64,000 bases of DNA, from NCBI RefSeq assembly GCF_036206005.1, contig NZ_CP108143.1, positions 3,052,001 to 3,116,000 of the forward strand. Reading direction: 5' to 3'. Position numbers and translations under genes: made by a program. The notes under the pieces are model-generated. The model had not been told where the DNA came from, did no database searches, and was given only the letters and a program-made list of their open reading frames with translations. How positions within the stretch are numbered: position 1 is the stretch's first letter; each line of letters begins with the position of its first letter. Shown in pieces: positions 27,585 to 35,498 of this stretch. The stretch comes from Streptomyces sp. NBC_00178 (lineage in GTDB: Bacteria > Actinomycetota > Actinomycetes > Streptomycetales > Streptomycetaceae).

Positions 27585-28246
27585 CTGCTGTCACCCTCCT
27601 TGCGAAGGTAGTCGCTGAGCTCGTCGAGCTCGGCGCGCACCTGGTCGAGGCGTGGCGGGGTGGCGAGCCTCGGCGGATCGGCCAGAGGCGGCGGAACGGC
27701 GGAGGGCCGCTGCTGCGGACCGGACGGGGCAGGCGGAACCGGGGCGGTCCCCTGCGGCGGGGCGGGCGGGCGTACGGAGCCGGCCGGGGACGGCGGGTAG
27801 CCGTACCCGGGGGCGGGCCTCGCGGGCGGGACGGCGGGGGCGTGCGGCACGCCGTGAGCCGCGTACGGCGACGGGCCGCCGGGGATTGCCGGCTGGGGGC
27901 CGTAGTGCCGGATCTCCGCGTACAGGTAGTAGGTGATCGTGCCGATCACGGTGCAGAGCAGCCAGCCGAGGAACACGAGCGCCTGCGCGTCCGTCAGTTC
28001 CTCCTCGCTGTCGGGCGTGGAGACGATGTACGCGAACATGCCCGCGTTGAGCGCGACGACCACCGCCATCAGCGTCCAGTCCAGTCCCTTGCGGGTGACG
28101 GTGGCCAGCCGCAGCAGCGACGCCCAGGACAGGAACCCGCAGCTCATGAGCGTGAGTGCCACGAAGAGCACGCGCAGCGCGGTGAGCGTCGCCGAGGCCG
28201 GCCGCCGCTTCGGTAGCTGCGGCGGCGGATAGCCGTAGCCATGCAT
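27581..28246 (-). CDS. Small four-helix membrane protein coupled to the kinase
   Basis: Protein of 221 residues of unknown family. It starts MHGYGYPPPQLPKRRP and has about four membrane segments (ALRVLFVALTLMSCGFLSWA, TLMAVVVALNAGMFAYIV, ALVFLGWLLCTVIGTITYYL). A cytoplasmic Pro/Gly/Tyr-rich tail leads to a final acidic helix DQVRAELDELSDYLRKEGDSR. The ATG has GGGAG six bases upstream. The coupling suggests it could be a substrate of, or membrane anchor for, the adjacent soluble kinase; that is inference from position only. Confidence 0.7.
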   Translation of the reverse strand: MHGYGYPPPQLPKRRPASATLTALRVLFVALTLMSCGFLSWASLLRLATVTRKGLDWTLMAVVVALNAGMFAYIVSTPDSEEELTDAQALVFLGWLLCTVIGTITYYLYAEIRHYGPQPAIPGGPSPYAAHGVPHAPAVPPARPAPGYGYPPSPAGSVRPPAPPQGTAPVPPAPSGPQQRPSAVPPPLADPPRLATPPRLDQVRAELDELSDYLRKEGDSR

Positions 28247-28317
28247 GTGCTGCTCCCGGGAGGGTCTGTGTCGGACGTTGCTGCGAGCGTATACACCGAC
28301 ACGGACAAGCGGTCCCG

Positions 28318-28331
28318 GGTTGTGCACAACC
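28318..28331. promoter_or_regulatory. Perfect 14-bp palindrome upstream of the kinase operon
   Basis: GGTTGTGCACAACC lies between the methylase-like gene and the kinase operon, about 70 bases upstream of the operon start, and is followed by a further TTGTGC. It shares TTGTGCA/TGCACAA with the dyad ahead of the SurA-like lipoprotein. Confidence 0.5.
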
Positions 28332-28344
28332 ATTGTGCTTCAGG

Positions 28345-30453
28345 TCACTTCGGCGCCACTGTGCCGTCCGTGAGTCCGTCGTACATCCCCTGCACCAGTT
28401 GCCCGCCGAGGCGCCCCGCCGTGCGCAGCGCGTCCTCGAAGGCGGCCAGGGCGCTGAACTGTTCGCCGTACCGCCGCTGTTCGTCCAGCGGAAGGCGCGG
28501 CACCTGGAGGCGCCGTGCGTCGAGGCGGGTCGCCGTGGAGGCGTAGCTGCTGGCCTGGCGGTTGTTGGCGGTCCCGCGCAGGAAGCCGGCGAGGAACCAG
28601 GGGTCCAGGGCGGCCGGATCGGGGCGCAGCAGCTGGAGGTTGCGGCCGAGCGCGGACCCCGCCGTGGCGTCGTCGACGACCCTGGCCACCGCGCCGCCGC
28701 CGAGCACGGGCACCACCACGTCGCCGGTCTCCAGCAGCAGCGGCTCGTCCTGGGGGGAGCTCGCGGGGGCCGTGGGCGTCCCGCTGGGCGCCGTTCCGGC
28801 GAGGACGTCGTGCTCGGTGAGGACCGCCACCCGACCGGTCGCCGCACCGGTGCCCGTACGCAGTTGCAGGGCGCCGGCCCGGGCCAGTTCGCCGACCGTG
28901 GTGTGGGGCCGCCTGACCGCCTCGCCGGGCACGGCGGGCGCCGGAGCGAGCCGGGAGGCCAGCTTCAGGGTGTCCTGCAGCCCCTCCCGCACAGCCGTCA
29001 GTTCCGCGGCGCCGCCGCCGGAGGCCGCGGGCGGGAGATGGCGGGCGGGGGTCAGGTCCACGTCGTCGTCGAGCAGTTCGATGACGGGGACGGCGCGGCT
29101 CACCCCCGGCCGCTCCTCGACGGGCTCCCGGCGGCCCACCACGTCGAAGGGGGTCCAGGCGTCGAGGACCGCGGCGTGCAGCGCGGGCCAGTCGAGCCGC
29201 TCACGGCCCGACGCGGCACCGGCCGATTCGGGGTCGGCGGTGTCCACGACCAGCAGTTCGGGCGCCAGCCGCGACTCGGCACCCGGCTTGCGGAGCACCC
29301 AGAGGTGGAGGGGGATGCCGTACGGGGGCGCGGCGCCGGCCGGGAGGGCGATCACGGCGCGCAGGGCTCCGCGGCGCAGCAGATCGGCGCGGATGCGGCG
29401 GCCCGAGCGGCGGGACGCCGAGGCGGGGGGCATCAGCAGCACGGCGGTGCCGCCCTCGCGCAGGCGGGCGAGGGCGTGCTGCACCCAGGCGAGTTCCGAC
29501 TCCGTGCGGGCCGGGAAGCCGTACTCCCAGCGCGGGTCGTAGGCGAGTTCGTCGTGGCCCCAGTTGCGCTCGTTGAACGGCGGGTGGCAGAGGACCGCGT
29601 CCACCGTCAGCTGCGTGAACGCGTCCGTGCGCAGGGTGTCGCCGGTCCGCACCTCGATGGCGGGCTCGTCGGCGCCGCTCGTCGTCGCCTGCAGGGCGAG
29701 CCGGAGCGCGGTGAGCGCCGCGAGGTCGGCGTCCGACTCCTGCGCGTACAGAGCCGTCGGCCTGCCGACCGCGCGCAGGAGGGCGCCCGTTCCGGCGGCG
29801 GGGTCGAGGACCGTGCGCGGGGGGCGCTTCCCCCCGTGGCCGCCGTGGGGCTTCGCCGCTTCGGCGAGGGTAGCCATGAGGTCGGCGAGACCCGGAGGGG
29901 TGAGCGTGTACTGACGCGGGTTGGCGTCGAGCTGGCGGCCGAACAGGAAGTCGAAGGCCTGCCGGACGCCGGTCTCCGCAGCGAGTTCGGCGACGCCCCG
30001 CAGGAGCGGGACGGACGGCAGGAGCGCGGAGGCCGTGGGGGTGGGGACGACGCGTTCCGGCCCGAAGCGGTCGGCCAGCACCCGGTCCAGGGCGCCGGAG
30101 AGCACTCCCGCCATACGGGCGTCCGAGACCGCGGTGATCTCCAGCCAGGCGGTGGGCCTGTCCCGGACCAGGATCAGGGCGCTGCCGGCGTGGACGAGCG
30201 CGGTGACGGCGCCGCCGGGGTGCCCGGCCATCTGCTGCCAGACCTTCTCGCGGAGCGGGACCTGGGCGAGTTTGCCCTGGTCCCGTAGCCACTGCTCGAC
30301 CTGGTGAAGGGCGAACGAAGGACTCGCCTCGGTGCCGCCGACGGGCTTCGGGAAGTCGTCGTGGCGGCGGCGCCAGTTGCTGACGGCGGCGCGGCCCACA
30401 CCCGCGAGCCGGGCGATTCCGGCCGCGGTCACCTCTGTCGAGCTCTCCGGCAC
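28345..30453 (-). CDS. HTH - N6 DNA methylase - specificity-like fusion protein, motif IV altered
   Basis: Protein of 702 residues. Residues 8-57 form an excisionase-like HTH (AGIARLAGVGRAAVSNWRRR, ALHQVEQWL). Residues 170-460 are an HsdM-like methylase with SAM motif I TVLDPAAGTGALL (Asp217). The catalytic motif IV reads CHPPFNERNWG, with His290 where NPPF/Y has Asn or Asp. The last 170 residues (TTVGELARAGALQL, VVVPVLGGGAVARVV, YASTATRLDARRLQVPRLPLDEQ) resemble a type I specificity half-subunit. No restriction gene lies nearby. It may be a DNA-binding protein or inactive methylase rather than part of a restriction system. GTG start with GGGAG upstream. Confidence 0.8.
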   Translation of the reverse strand: MPESSTEVTAAGIARLAGVGRAAVSNWRRRHDDFPKPVGGTEASPSFALHQVEQWLRDQGKLAQVPLREKVWQQMAGHPGGAVTALVHAGSALILVRDRPTAWLEITAVSDARMAGVLSGALDRVLADRFGPERVVPTPTASALLPSVPLLRGVAELAAETGVRQAFDFLFGRQLDANPRQYTLTPPGLADLMATLAEAAKPHGGHGGKRPPRTVLDPAAGTGALLRAVGRPTALYAQESDADLAALTALRLALQATTSGADEPAIEVRTGDTLRTDAFTQLTVDAVLCHPPFNERNWGHDELAYDPRWEYGFPARTESELAWVQHALARLREGGTAVLLMPPASASRRSGRRIRADLLRRGALRAVIALPAGAAPPYGIPLHLWVLRKPGAESRLAPELLVVDTADPESAGAASGRERLDWPALHAAVLDAWTPFDVVGRREPVEERPGVSRAVPVIELLDDDVDLTPARHLPPAASGGGAAELTAVREGLQDTLKLASRLAPAPAVPGEAVRRPHTTVGELARAGALQLRTGTGAATGRVAVLTEHDVLAGTAPSGTPTAPASSPQDEPLLLETGDVVVPVLGGGAVARVVDDATAGSALGRNLQLLRPDPAALDPWFLAGFLRGTANNRQASSYASTATRLDARRLQVPRLPLDEQRRYGEQFSALAAFEDALRTAGRLGGQLVQGMYDGLTDGTVAPK

Positions 30454-30662
30454 TGGCCTGTCTCCCGTTCCACGCGCGTCGGTGTCGCCCGTTGTGGCTG
30501 AGCATACCGATCACGCGCACACAGCGGTTCACGCATGAGGCGACTCGAAACAATGGATTGCGTGTTGACCCGGTTCACAGGCTCTGCTCTTATTGACCCA
30601 TCGCACAACGGGGCGGCTCTTCTCGCCGCTCACATCCCCGTCATTCGCCGAAGGGCACACCC

Positions 30663-31520
30663 ATGTCTCAGTACACGCAGTCGCCTCAGCCTCAGCAGCC
30701 GTACGCCCCCACCCAGCCTCCCGGCACACGGCCCGCCCGCAACGGACTCGGTGTCGCCGCTCTCGTCCTCGGCATCATCGGGACGGTCTCCGGACTGGTG
30801 CCGCTGCTCTTCTGGCTGGCGGGCATCCTCGGAGTCATCGCCCTGATCCTGGGCCTGGCGGCACGGGGCCGCGCCAAGCGCGGGGAGGCGACCAACAAGG
30901 GCGTGGCCACCTTCGGCGCGGTACTCGGCCTGGTCTCGCTCATCCTGTCGGTGGTCGGAGCCGTCCTGACGTACAAGGCCGTGGACGACGTGGTGAAGGA
31001 CATCAACAAGGAGGTGGCGGGGAGTTCGGCCTCGGCGAAGCCGGGGGCGGCCACGGGCGGCGCGGCGAAGGGCACCGCCGACGACAAGGCTGCGGACGGC
31101 ACGGCGGAGGACGCCCCGGACGACAAGGCCGTCAGTCTCGACGAAGCGGACACCGCCGTGTACGACGACGGCCTGGAGGTCACGGTCGGTCCCGCGAGCG
31201 CGTACACGCCGGACCAGTTCGCCTCCGGACACACCAAGGGCAACAGCGCGTACAAGGTCACGGTCGTCCTGGAGAACAAGGGCAAGGAGAAGTTCGACGC
31301 GTCCCTGGCCACCGTGGACGCCCGCGCGGGCAAGGACGGCGTGAACGCCGAGCAGATCTTCGACGGCAAGGTCGGCGACGGCTTCAGCGGAACGGTCCTC
31401 CCGGGCAAGAAGATCACCGCGCAGTTCGCCTTCGACGCACCGGCCGACGCGAAGAACCTCACCGTCGAGGTCAGCCCGGGCATCGAATGGGACGCCGACC
31501 AGTGGGACCTGAAGCTCTGA
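30663..31520 (+). CDS. DUF4190 / DUF4352 membrane protein
   Basis: Protein of 285 residues. A Pro/Gln/Tyr-rich N-terminus leads to a DUF4190-type two-helix membrane region (GLGVAALVLGIIGTVSGLVP, LAGILGVIALILGLAARGRA, ATFGAVLGLVSLILSVVGAV). An Ala/Lys/Asp low-complexity linker and an immunoglobulin-like DUF4352 domain at the C-terminus follow (YKVTVVLENKGKEKFDASLA, GTVLPGKKITAQFAFDAP, LTVEVSP). The last domain is predicted to lie outside the membrane. Function unknown; the family is common as envelope proteins in actinobacteria. ATG with GAAGGG eight bases upstream. It is divergent from the methylase-like gene. Confidence 0.8.
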   Translation: MSQYTQSPQPQQPYAPTQPPGTRPARNGLGVAALVLGIIGTVSGLVPLLFWLAGILGVIALILGLAARGRAKRGEATNKGVATFGAVLGLVSLILSVVGAVLTYKAVDDVVKDINKEVAGSSASAKPGAATGGAAKGTADDKAADGTAEDAPDDKAVSLDEADTAVYDDGLEVTVGPASAYTPDQFASGHTKGNSAYKVTVVLENKGKEKFDASLATVDARAGKDGVNAEQIFDGKVGDGFSGTVLPGKKITAQFAFDAPADAKNLTVEVSPGIEWDADQWDLKL

Positions 31521-31587
31521 CGCACCACGGCCCGCGCACGACGGCCCGCGCACGACGGCGCACGGTCCACGGCTCCACGAGGCAGGC

Positions 31588-31611
31588 AGGCGCCCGGAGA
31601 TGCGGGCGCCT
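31588..31611 (+). terminator. Terminator after the DUF4190 gene
   Basis: AGGCGCCCG pairs exactly with CGGGCGCCT around a six-base loop, between the DUF4190 gene and the HEAT-like gene. Just before it, ACGGCCCGCGCACG is repeated twice in tandem. Confidence 0.65.
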
Positions 31612-31628
31612 CCCCGGGGGAGGGCACC

Positions 31629-32330
31629 ATGTCTCTTCCGGAGCACGACACCAGGCCGCGGCGGCAGGTCGGCAGGTCGGCAGGTCGGCAGGTCGGCAGG
31701 TCCAACCTCAGGAGAGCAGGAAAGACGTTGTCGCTTCCCAGGGAGACAGTGGTCGCGCAGCTGGGCGACAAGGCATCGGCCAAGCGCCGTTCCGCCGCGA
31801 GGCGACTGGGCAGGTCGCCGGACGTGACGGCCGGCCCGGCGCTGCTCGACGCGCTCCGCCGCGAGACCGGCGACCCCCGCACCTGGGAAACGCAGTACGA
31901 GATGGTCATGGCCCTCGGGGCGTGCGCCTACGGGCCCGCCGTCGGATTCCTGTCGGAACTGGCCCGGCGGCCCACCGAACACACCGCACTGCACGTGGCC
32001 CTCGGCGATGCGCTCGTCCGGCTGCGCGGCCCTGGAGAAGGCGCCGCCGCACTGGAATGGTGCCTGGGACACCGGAACCCCGCGCTCGCCGACGGTGCCT
32101 TTCGGGCCGTCGCCGCCCTCGCACCGCCCCTGGACGCCACGACCGTCGACCGGGTCCTGGACTTCCTCGACCCGCTCGATCGGTTCGACGGCCTGCGCTA
32201 CTGGGCCGCGGTCGCCGCGCGGGACTGGCCCGGTGACCGGGTCCGCGCGTTCCTCGACTCGTGCGCGGCAGGCCCCAGGGCGGACGTGGCCGACGCCGCG
32301 GCCGCCTCCCTGGAGCGGCGGCGGCGATGA
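31629..32330 (+). CDS. HEAT-repeat-like protein with a short tandem repeat in its 5' end
   Basis: Protein of 233 residues from ATG, which has GGGGGAGG five bases upstream. From about residue 35 it is all helical with HEAT/ARM-like repeats (ETVVAQLGDKASAKRRSAAR, ALLDALRRETGDPRTWETQY, ALHVALGDALVRLRGPGEG, DVADAAAASLERRR). Residues 12-24 come from five copies of an 8-bp repeat (RRQVGRSAGRQVGRS). An in-frame TTG at 31728 with its own AGGA site restarts with SLPRETV, echoing the SLPEHD after the ATG. The ancestral start may be that TTG, with the repeat in the leader. Function unknown; such repeats usually mediate protein contacts. Confidence 0.65.
   Translation: MSLPEHDTRPRRQVGRSAGRQVGRSNLRRAGKTLSLPRETVVAQLGDKASAKRRSAARRLGRSPDVTAGPALLDALRRETGDPRTWETQYEMVMALGACAYGPAVGFLSELARRPTEHTALHVALGDALVRLRGPGEGAAALEWCLGHRNPALADGAFRAVAALAPPLDATTVDRVLDFLDPLDRFDGLRYWAAVAARDWPGDRVRAFLDSCAAGPRADVADAAAASLERRRR
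31663..31702 (+). repeat. Five perfect tandem copies of GGCAGGTC
   Basis: Forty bases of exact 8-bp repeats near the 5' end of the HEAT-like gene. The unit length is not a multiple of three, so loss or gain of one copy would shift the frame if translation begins at the upstream ATG. Confidence 0.95.
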
Positions 32331-32400
32331 CCCTCGGGCGACCGCGTGAACGGGTCCCCGGACCGCCGCCGTGCCGGCCTCGGCAGGTCCGCCCCCGGGC

Positions 32401-33147
32401 TCACGTCCGGTGCCGCACCCACACGTTCGGTTCGACGTACACCGCGTAACCGTGCCGGACCGAGCACAGCACCGGCACCAGGGCGCCCGGCACATCCACG
32501 GGGCCCTCGGTGTCGAACGGCAGCCCCGTCCAGGCGCGCCACCGGTCGAGCGGGGCGCTCACGGTCATCGAGGCCGGCGCGACCGAGTCGACGACGCCGC
32601 CCGCCCGCACGTGGACCCGCAGCCAGGGGTCCACCGGCAGGCCGTCCGCGTCGCGGGTCAGCCGGGCGTACTCCTCCATCGGCGTCGCCGGGTCCGTGTG
32701 CTTGGCGCTCGGCCGTACCGGGGCCACGACCTCGCGGAAGCCGAGCCGCCGGGCGTTCTCCCGCATGGCGGCCAGCATCTGCCCGGACACGCCCCGGCCT
32801 TGAAGGCCCGTCGCCACCGCCACCTCGATCGCGCTGACCGTGTCCGGGGTGCGCCCGTGCCGCAGGTCGGAGAACGCCCACAGCAGCACCCGGTCCCAGC
32901 CGCTCGCGGGCAGGGAACCCCGCCCCGGGACGTCGAGGGCGAAGGGCACGCTGTAAGCCCGGGCCACCACGGCGCCGTCCGGGCCGGTCGCGACCAGCAC
33001 GTACTCGGGGAAATCGACGGCCAGGCGCGGGAAGTTCGCCCAGCCCACCAGGTCGTCGAGCACGAAGGGCGGCCAGGTGACGGGCATGTCGTCGATCGCG
33101 CCCGCCAGCTCGGGACGCTCGGCGAGCGAGGTGATCTTCAGGTCCAT
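32401..33147 (-). CDS. GNAT-family N-acetyltransferase-like protein
   Basis: Protein of 248 residues. The central part fits a GNAT fold: VLVATGPDGAVVARAYSVPF (strands 2-3), SAIEVAVATGLQGRGVSGQMLAAMRENARRLG with the acetyl-CoA pyrophosphate loop GLQGRGVSGQ, and REVVAPVRPSAK. The C-terminal 90 residues are not typical of small GNATs and contain WLRVHVRAGG. The substrate is unknown. The ATG lacks a Shine-Dalgarno sequence and may be leaderless; a GTG three codons upstream is an alternative. Confidence 0.8.
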   Translation of the reverse strand: MDLKITSLAERPELAGAIDDMPVTWPPFVLDDLVGWANFPRLAVDFPEYVLVATGPDGAVVARAYSVPFALDVPGRGSLPASGWDRVLLWAFSDLRHGRTPDTVSAIEVAVATGLQGRGVSGQMLAAMRENARRLGFREVVAPVRPSAKHTDPATPMEEYARLTRDADGLPVDPWLRVHVRAGGVVDSVAPASMTVSAPLDRWRAWTGLPFDTEGPVDVPGALVPVLCSVRHGYAVYVEPNVWVRHRT

Positions 33148-33252
33148 GGGCGTCACGGTAGGGGCGGGTCACCGGCCGGCCAAGCGGATTACCCGGGCAG
33201 GACCCGGCACCCGGCTCGGGAGCCGGCCCCGTCGCCGAGGGCCCGGACCAGG

Positions 33253-33579
33253 TCAGACGTAGCTGCCGACGATGAGCGCGGCGGTGGGCGCGAGCGTCAG
33301 CAGCACCCCGGCCGGCCAGTACAGGCGCGGGCCGAGCGCCGCCCTCCGGCGCAGGGGGGTGTTCGCGAGCCACCAGATGATCCCGAAGGCCGCGACCACC
33401 GGGACGACGATGACCAGCCAGAGCGCCATGCCGTCGTTCTCCGTCGGCTCCCGCGACGCCCATCCGGCCGCTGCGAAGGGGCCGTTCGCCAGGACGTACC
33501 ACACCAGCCACACCGGCACGATTCCCGGCACGCCCAGGGCGAGGTTGACCCCCGCGGCCGTCAGCCGCCATCCCCACAT
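33253..33579 (-). CDS. Small three-helix membrane protein
   Basis: Protein of 108 residues with three predicted membrane helices (LTAAGVNLALGVPGIVPVWL, MALWLVIVVPVVAAFGIIWW, YWPAGVLLTLAPTAALIVGS). No recognised family or motif. It lies 50 bp downstream of the HNH lipoprotein gene on the same strand and may be co-transcribed. The start ATG has a weak ribosome binding site. Confidence 0.55.
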   Translation of the reverse strand: MWGWRLTAAGVNLALGVPGIVPVWLVWYVLANGPFAAAGWASREPTENDGMALWLVIVVPVVAAFGIIWWLANTPLRRRAALGPRLYWPAGVLLTLAPTAALIVGSYV

Positions 33580-33629
33580 GGGACCCAGTATCCCCACACC
33601 GGATTCCGGGTCCGCCGTGCGGAGACGGC

Positions 33630-34367
33630 TCAACGCGCCGGGGCGTCCGTCGGGTTGCCGCCCGCGAGCAGCTTCTCCTCGGGGCAGGTCCGCAGCACGT
33701 CCGTCATGGCGTCCTGTTCCGCCCGCGTCACCCACAGCCCGTACTTCTTCTTCACCGAGACCTGCCCCGCGACGTACGCGCAGCGGTAGTCCTTGTTCGG
33801 GGGCAGCCAGGTCGCGGTGTCCCCGTCGCCCTTGCGGCGGTTGGTGGAGGAGTCGGCCGCGACGAGGTTCAGCGGGTCGTTGGCGAACGCCCGCCGTTTG
33901 CCGTCGCTCCACTTCTGGGCCCCCTTCTGCCAGGCGTCGGACAGGGCGACGAGGTGGTCTATGTCCACCTTGCTGCGGCCCCGCCGGAACGTGATGCGGG
34001 TCCCGGTGTACGGGTCCGGGTCGAGGACCCCGCTCAGCACCTTGCAGCCGTCGGCGTCCCGGGAGACGTCGTCGAGCTGGTCCGCGAGGATGTCGTCCCG
34101 GGTGCCGCAGCCGTTGCGGTCGGTGTCGGCCCAGGCGGATCCGAACTCGTCGCGGTCGTAACCGGTCTTCGGGGCCCGGCCCTTGACCGTGAGGCCCTCG
34201 GCCGCCTGCAGCGCGCTGCCACCGGGGGCCGGAGCCGCTTCGGACCGCGCGGGATCGGGCAGTTCGTCGAGGGAGTCGCACCCGGTCAGGACCAGAGAAC
34301 CCGTCAGGGCCACGGTCACAAGGGCGAGGAGGCGGTTTCGGGGGCTCACTGCGTCAGATGGCTTCAC
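33630..34367 (-). CDS. Exported HNH-nuclease-like lipoprotein (DUF1524)
   Basis: Protein of 245 residues with a signal peptide (RLLALVTVALTGSLVL) and lipobox LTGC. The mature part has the actinobacterial secreted HNH/DUF1524 pattern: GYDRDEFGSAWADTDRNGCGTRDDIL, DIDHLVALSDAWQKGA (the DHxV core with the metal-binding Asp-His), FANDPLNLVAADSSTNRRKGDGD (Asn of the nuclease core) and CAYVAGQVSVKKKYGLWV. It is predicted to degrade nucleic acid outside the cell while tethered to the membrane. GTG start with a poor ribosome binding site. Confidence 0.85.
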   Translation of the reverse strand: MKPSDAVSPRNRLLALVTVALTGSLVLTGCDSLDELPDPARSEAAPAPGGSALQAAEGLTVKGRAPKTGYDRDEFGSAWADTDRNGCGTRDDILADQLDDVSRDADGCKVLSGVLDPDPYTGTRITFRRGRSKVDIDHLVALSDAWQKGAQKWSDGKRRAFANDPLNLVAADSSTNRRKGDGDTATWLPPNKDYRCAYVAGQVSVKKKYGLWVTRAEQDAMTDVLRTCPEEKLLAGGNPTDAPAR

Positions 34368-34525
34368 AGCCGACCAGGTTAGGCGCCGGGCCGGAATCGC
34401 GGCACGGGGCGGGGGCCGGCAACGCCCCGGGGGGATCGGGCGGTGCCGGGCGGGGGCCGGTAGCGCCCCGGGGAATCGGGCGGTGCGGTCGCCCTAGGAC
34501 GGCGGGTGGGCCACGGCCGGCGCAC

Positions 34526-35392
34526 TCACACCTTTCCGATTCCCAGCGTCGTCTCGGACGGCAACAGCCCCGAGCCGAGCACCCCCACCCACACCGGCCC
34601 CAGCAGCTCCACGAGCCGCTCCCGCTCCTCGGCTGCGAGCGCCTCCCAGGGCTGCGCCGCGCTCTCGTCCGTACGGCGCTCGACCTCGGCGCGCAGCGCG
34701 CGGCCCTCGACCGTCGCCGTGCCGTCCGCCTCCACCAGCCCTCGCGCGGCGAGACGACCACGGGCCGACTCCCACTCCCCGGCGCTCCATCCCCGGCTCG
34801 CGAACACCTCGGGCCGGGCGGCGCCGACGGCCGCGAAGGAGACCAGCGACTCCACCGGATCGAGCCCCGCCGCGACGAGCGCCGCCACGTGGCCGTCGCC
34901 CCGGTGCTCCCGCAGGATCGTCGCCGCGTGCCAGAGCACCAGGTGGGGCTCCTCCGGCCACGGCAGGGCGGCGGCCGCCGCCGCGAGGGGGCGTCCGGTC
35001 ACGTCGGCGGCCAGCGCGGCCCGGCGGGCGAGCGCGGCGGCTCCGGCGAACCCGGAGCCGTCAACTGCGTCCCCGAACAGCGCCCGGTACGCACGGTCGA
35101 CGGCCCTCTCCCTGGCCGCGAGCACCGCGTCCGGGGTGGCGACGGACCAGCCGGCCGGCACGTACGCGCCGATCATCCGGGGGCTGAAGCTGTGGAAGGT
35201 CTCCGCCACCCGCTCGGCGCCCGCCGCTCCGAGCGGCGCGGCGCGCCACGCGAAGTAGGACGGCCACCGCTCGTCCGTCGCGTACCCCAGCGCGGCGGCC
35301 TCCTCGAAGGCCTGGGGTGCGTAGTAGACGACGGCGTGCAAGGGCTCCAGCAGGTGCCACATCTGACGCACCCGACCCGATTCGTCGGACAT
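34526..35392 (-). CDS. SCO6745-family protein, divergent from a TetR regulator
   Basis: Protein of 288 residues resembling a family of actinobacterial helical proteins named after SCO6745. It opens with MWHLLEPLHAVVYYAPQAFEEAAALGY, contains YFAWRAAPLG, GAYVPAGWSVATPDAV and LWHAATILREHRGDGHVAAL. A winged-helix-like C-terminus follows (WESARGRLAARGLVEADGTATVEGRALRAEVERRTD). The biochemical role is unknown. ATG with GGAGG seven bases upstream was preferred to a start 26 codons earlier. It shares a promoter region with the TetR gene, whose product probably represses it. Confidence 0.75.
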   Translation of the reverse strand: MSDESGRVRQMWHLLEPLHAVVYYAPQAFEEAAALGYATDERWPSYFAWRAAPLGAAGAERVAETFHSFSPRMIGAYVPAGWSVATPDAVLAARERAVDRAYRALFGDAVDGSGFAGAAALARRAALAADVTGRPLAAAAAALPWPEEPHLVLWHAATILREHRGDGHVAALVAAGLDPVESLVSFAAVGAARPEVFASRGWSAGEWESARGRLAARGLVEADGTATVEGRALRAEVERRTDESAAQPWEALAAEERERLVELLGPVWVGVLGSGLLPSETTLGIGKV

Positions 35393-35420
35393 CTCCCGAC
35401 CTCCCGCTCCCCGGTCCATC

Positions 35421-35480
35421 TTGTCAGTGACTAGATGTTCAGGGTGCACCTCTCCCCTTGAACTTGTCAATGACTAGATT
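35421..35480. promoter_or_regulatory. Paired TetR-type operator candidates
   Basis: TTGTCAGTGACTAGATG (35421-35437) and TTGTCAATGACTAGATT (35464-35480) differ at two bases and are 43 bp apart, four helical turns. Each holds a GTCA-N-TGAC dyad and lies in the divergent gap between the SCO6745-family gene and the TetR gene. Confidence 0.65.
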
Positions 35481-35498
35481 GCGCGTACCGTACGTCCC

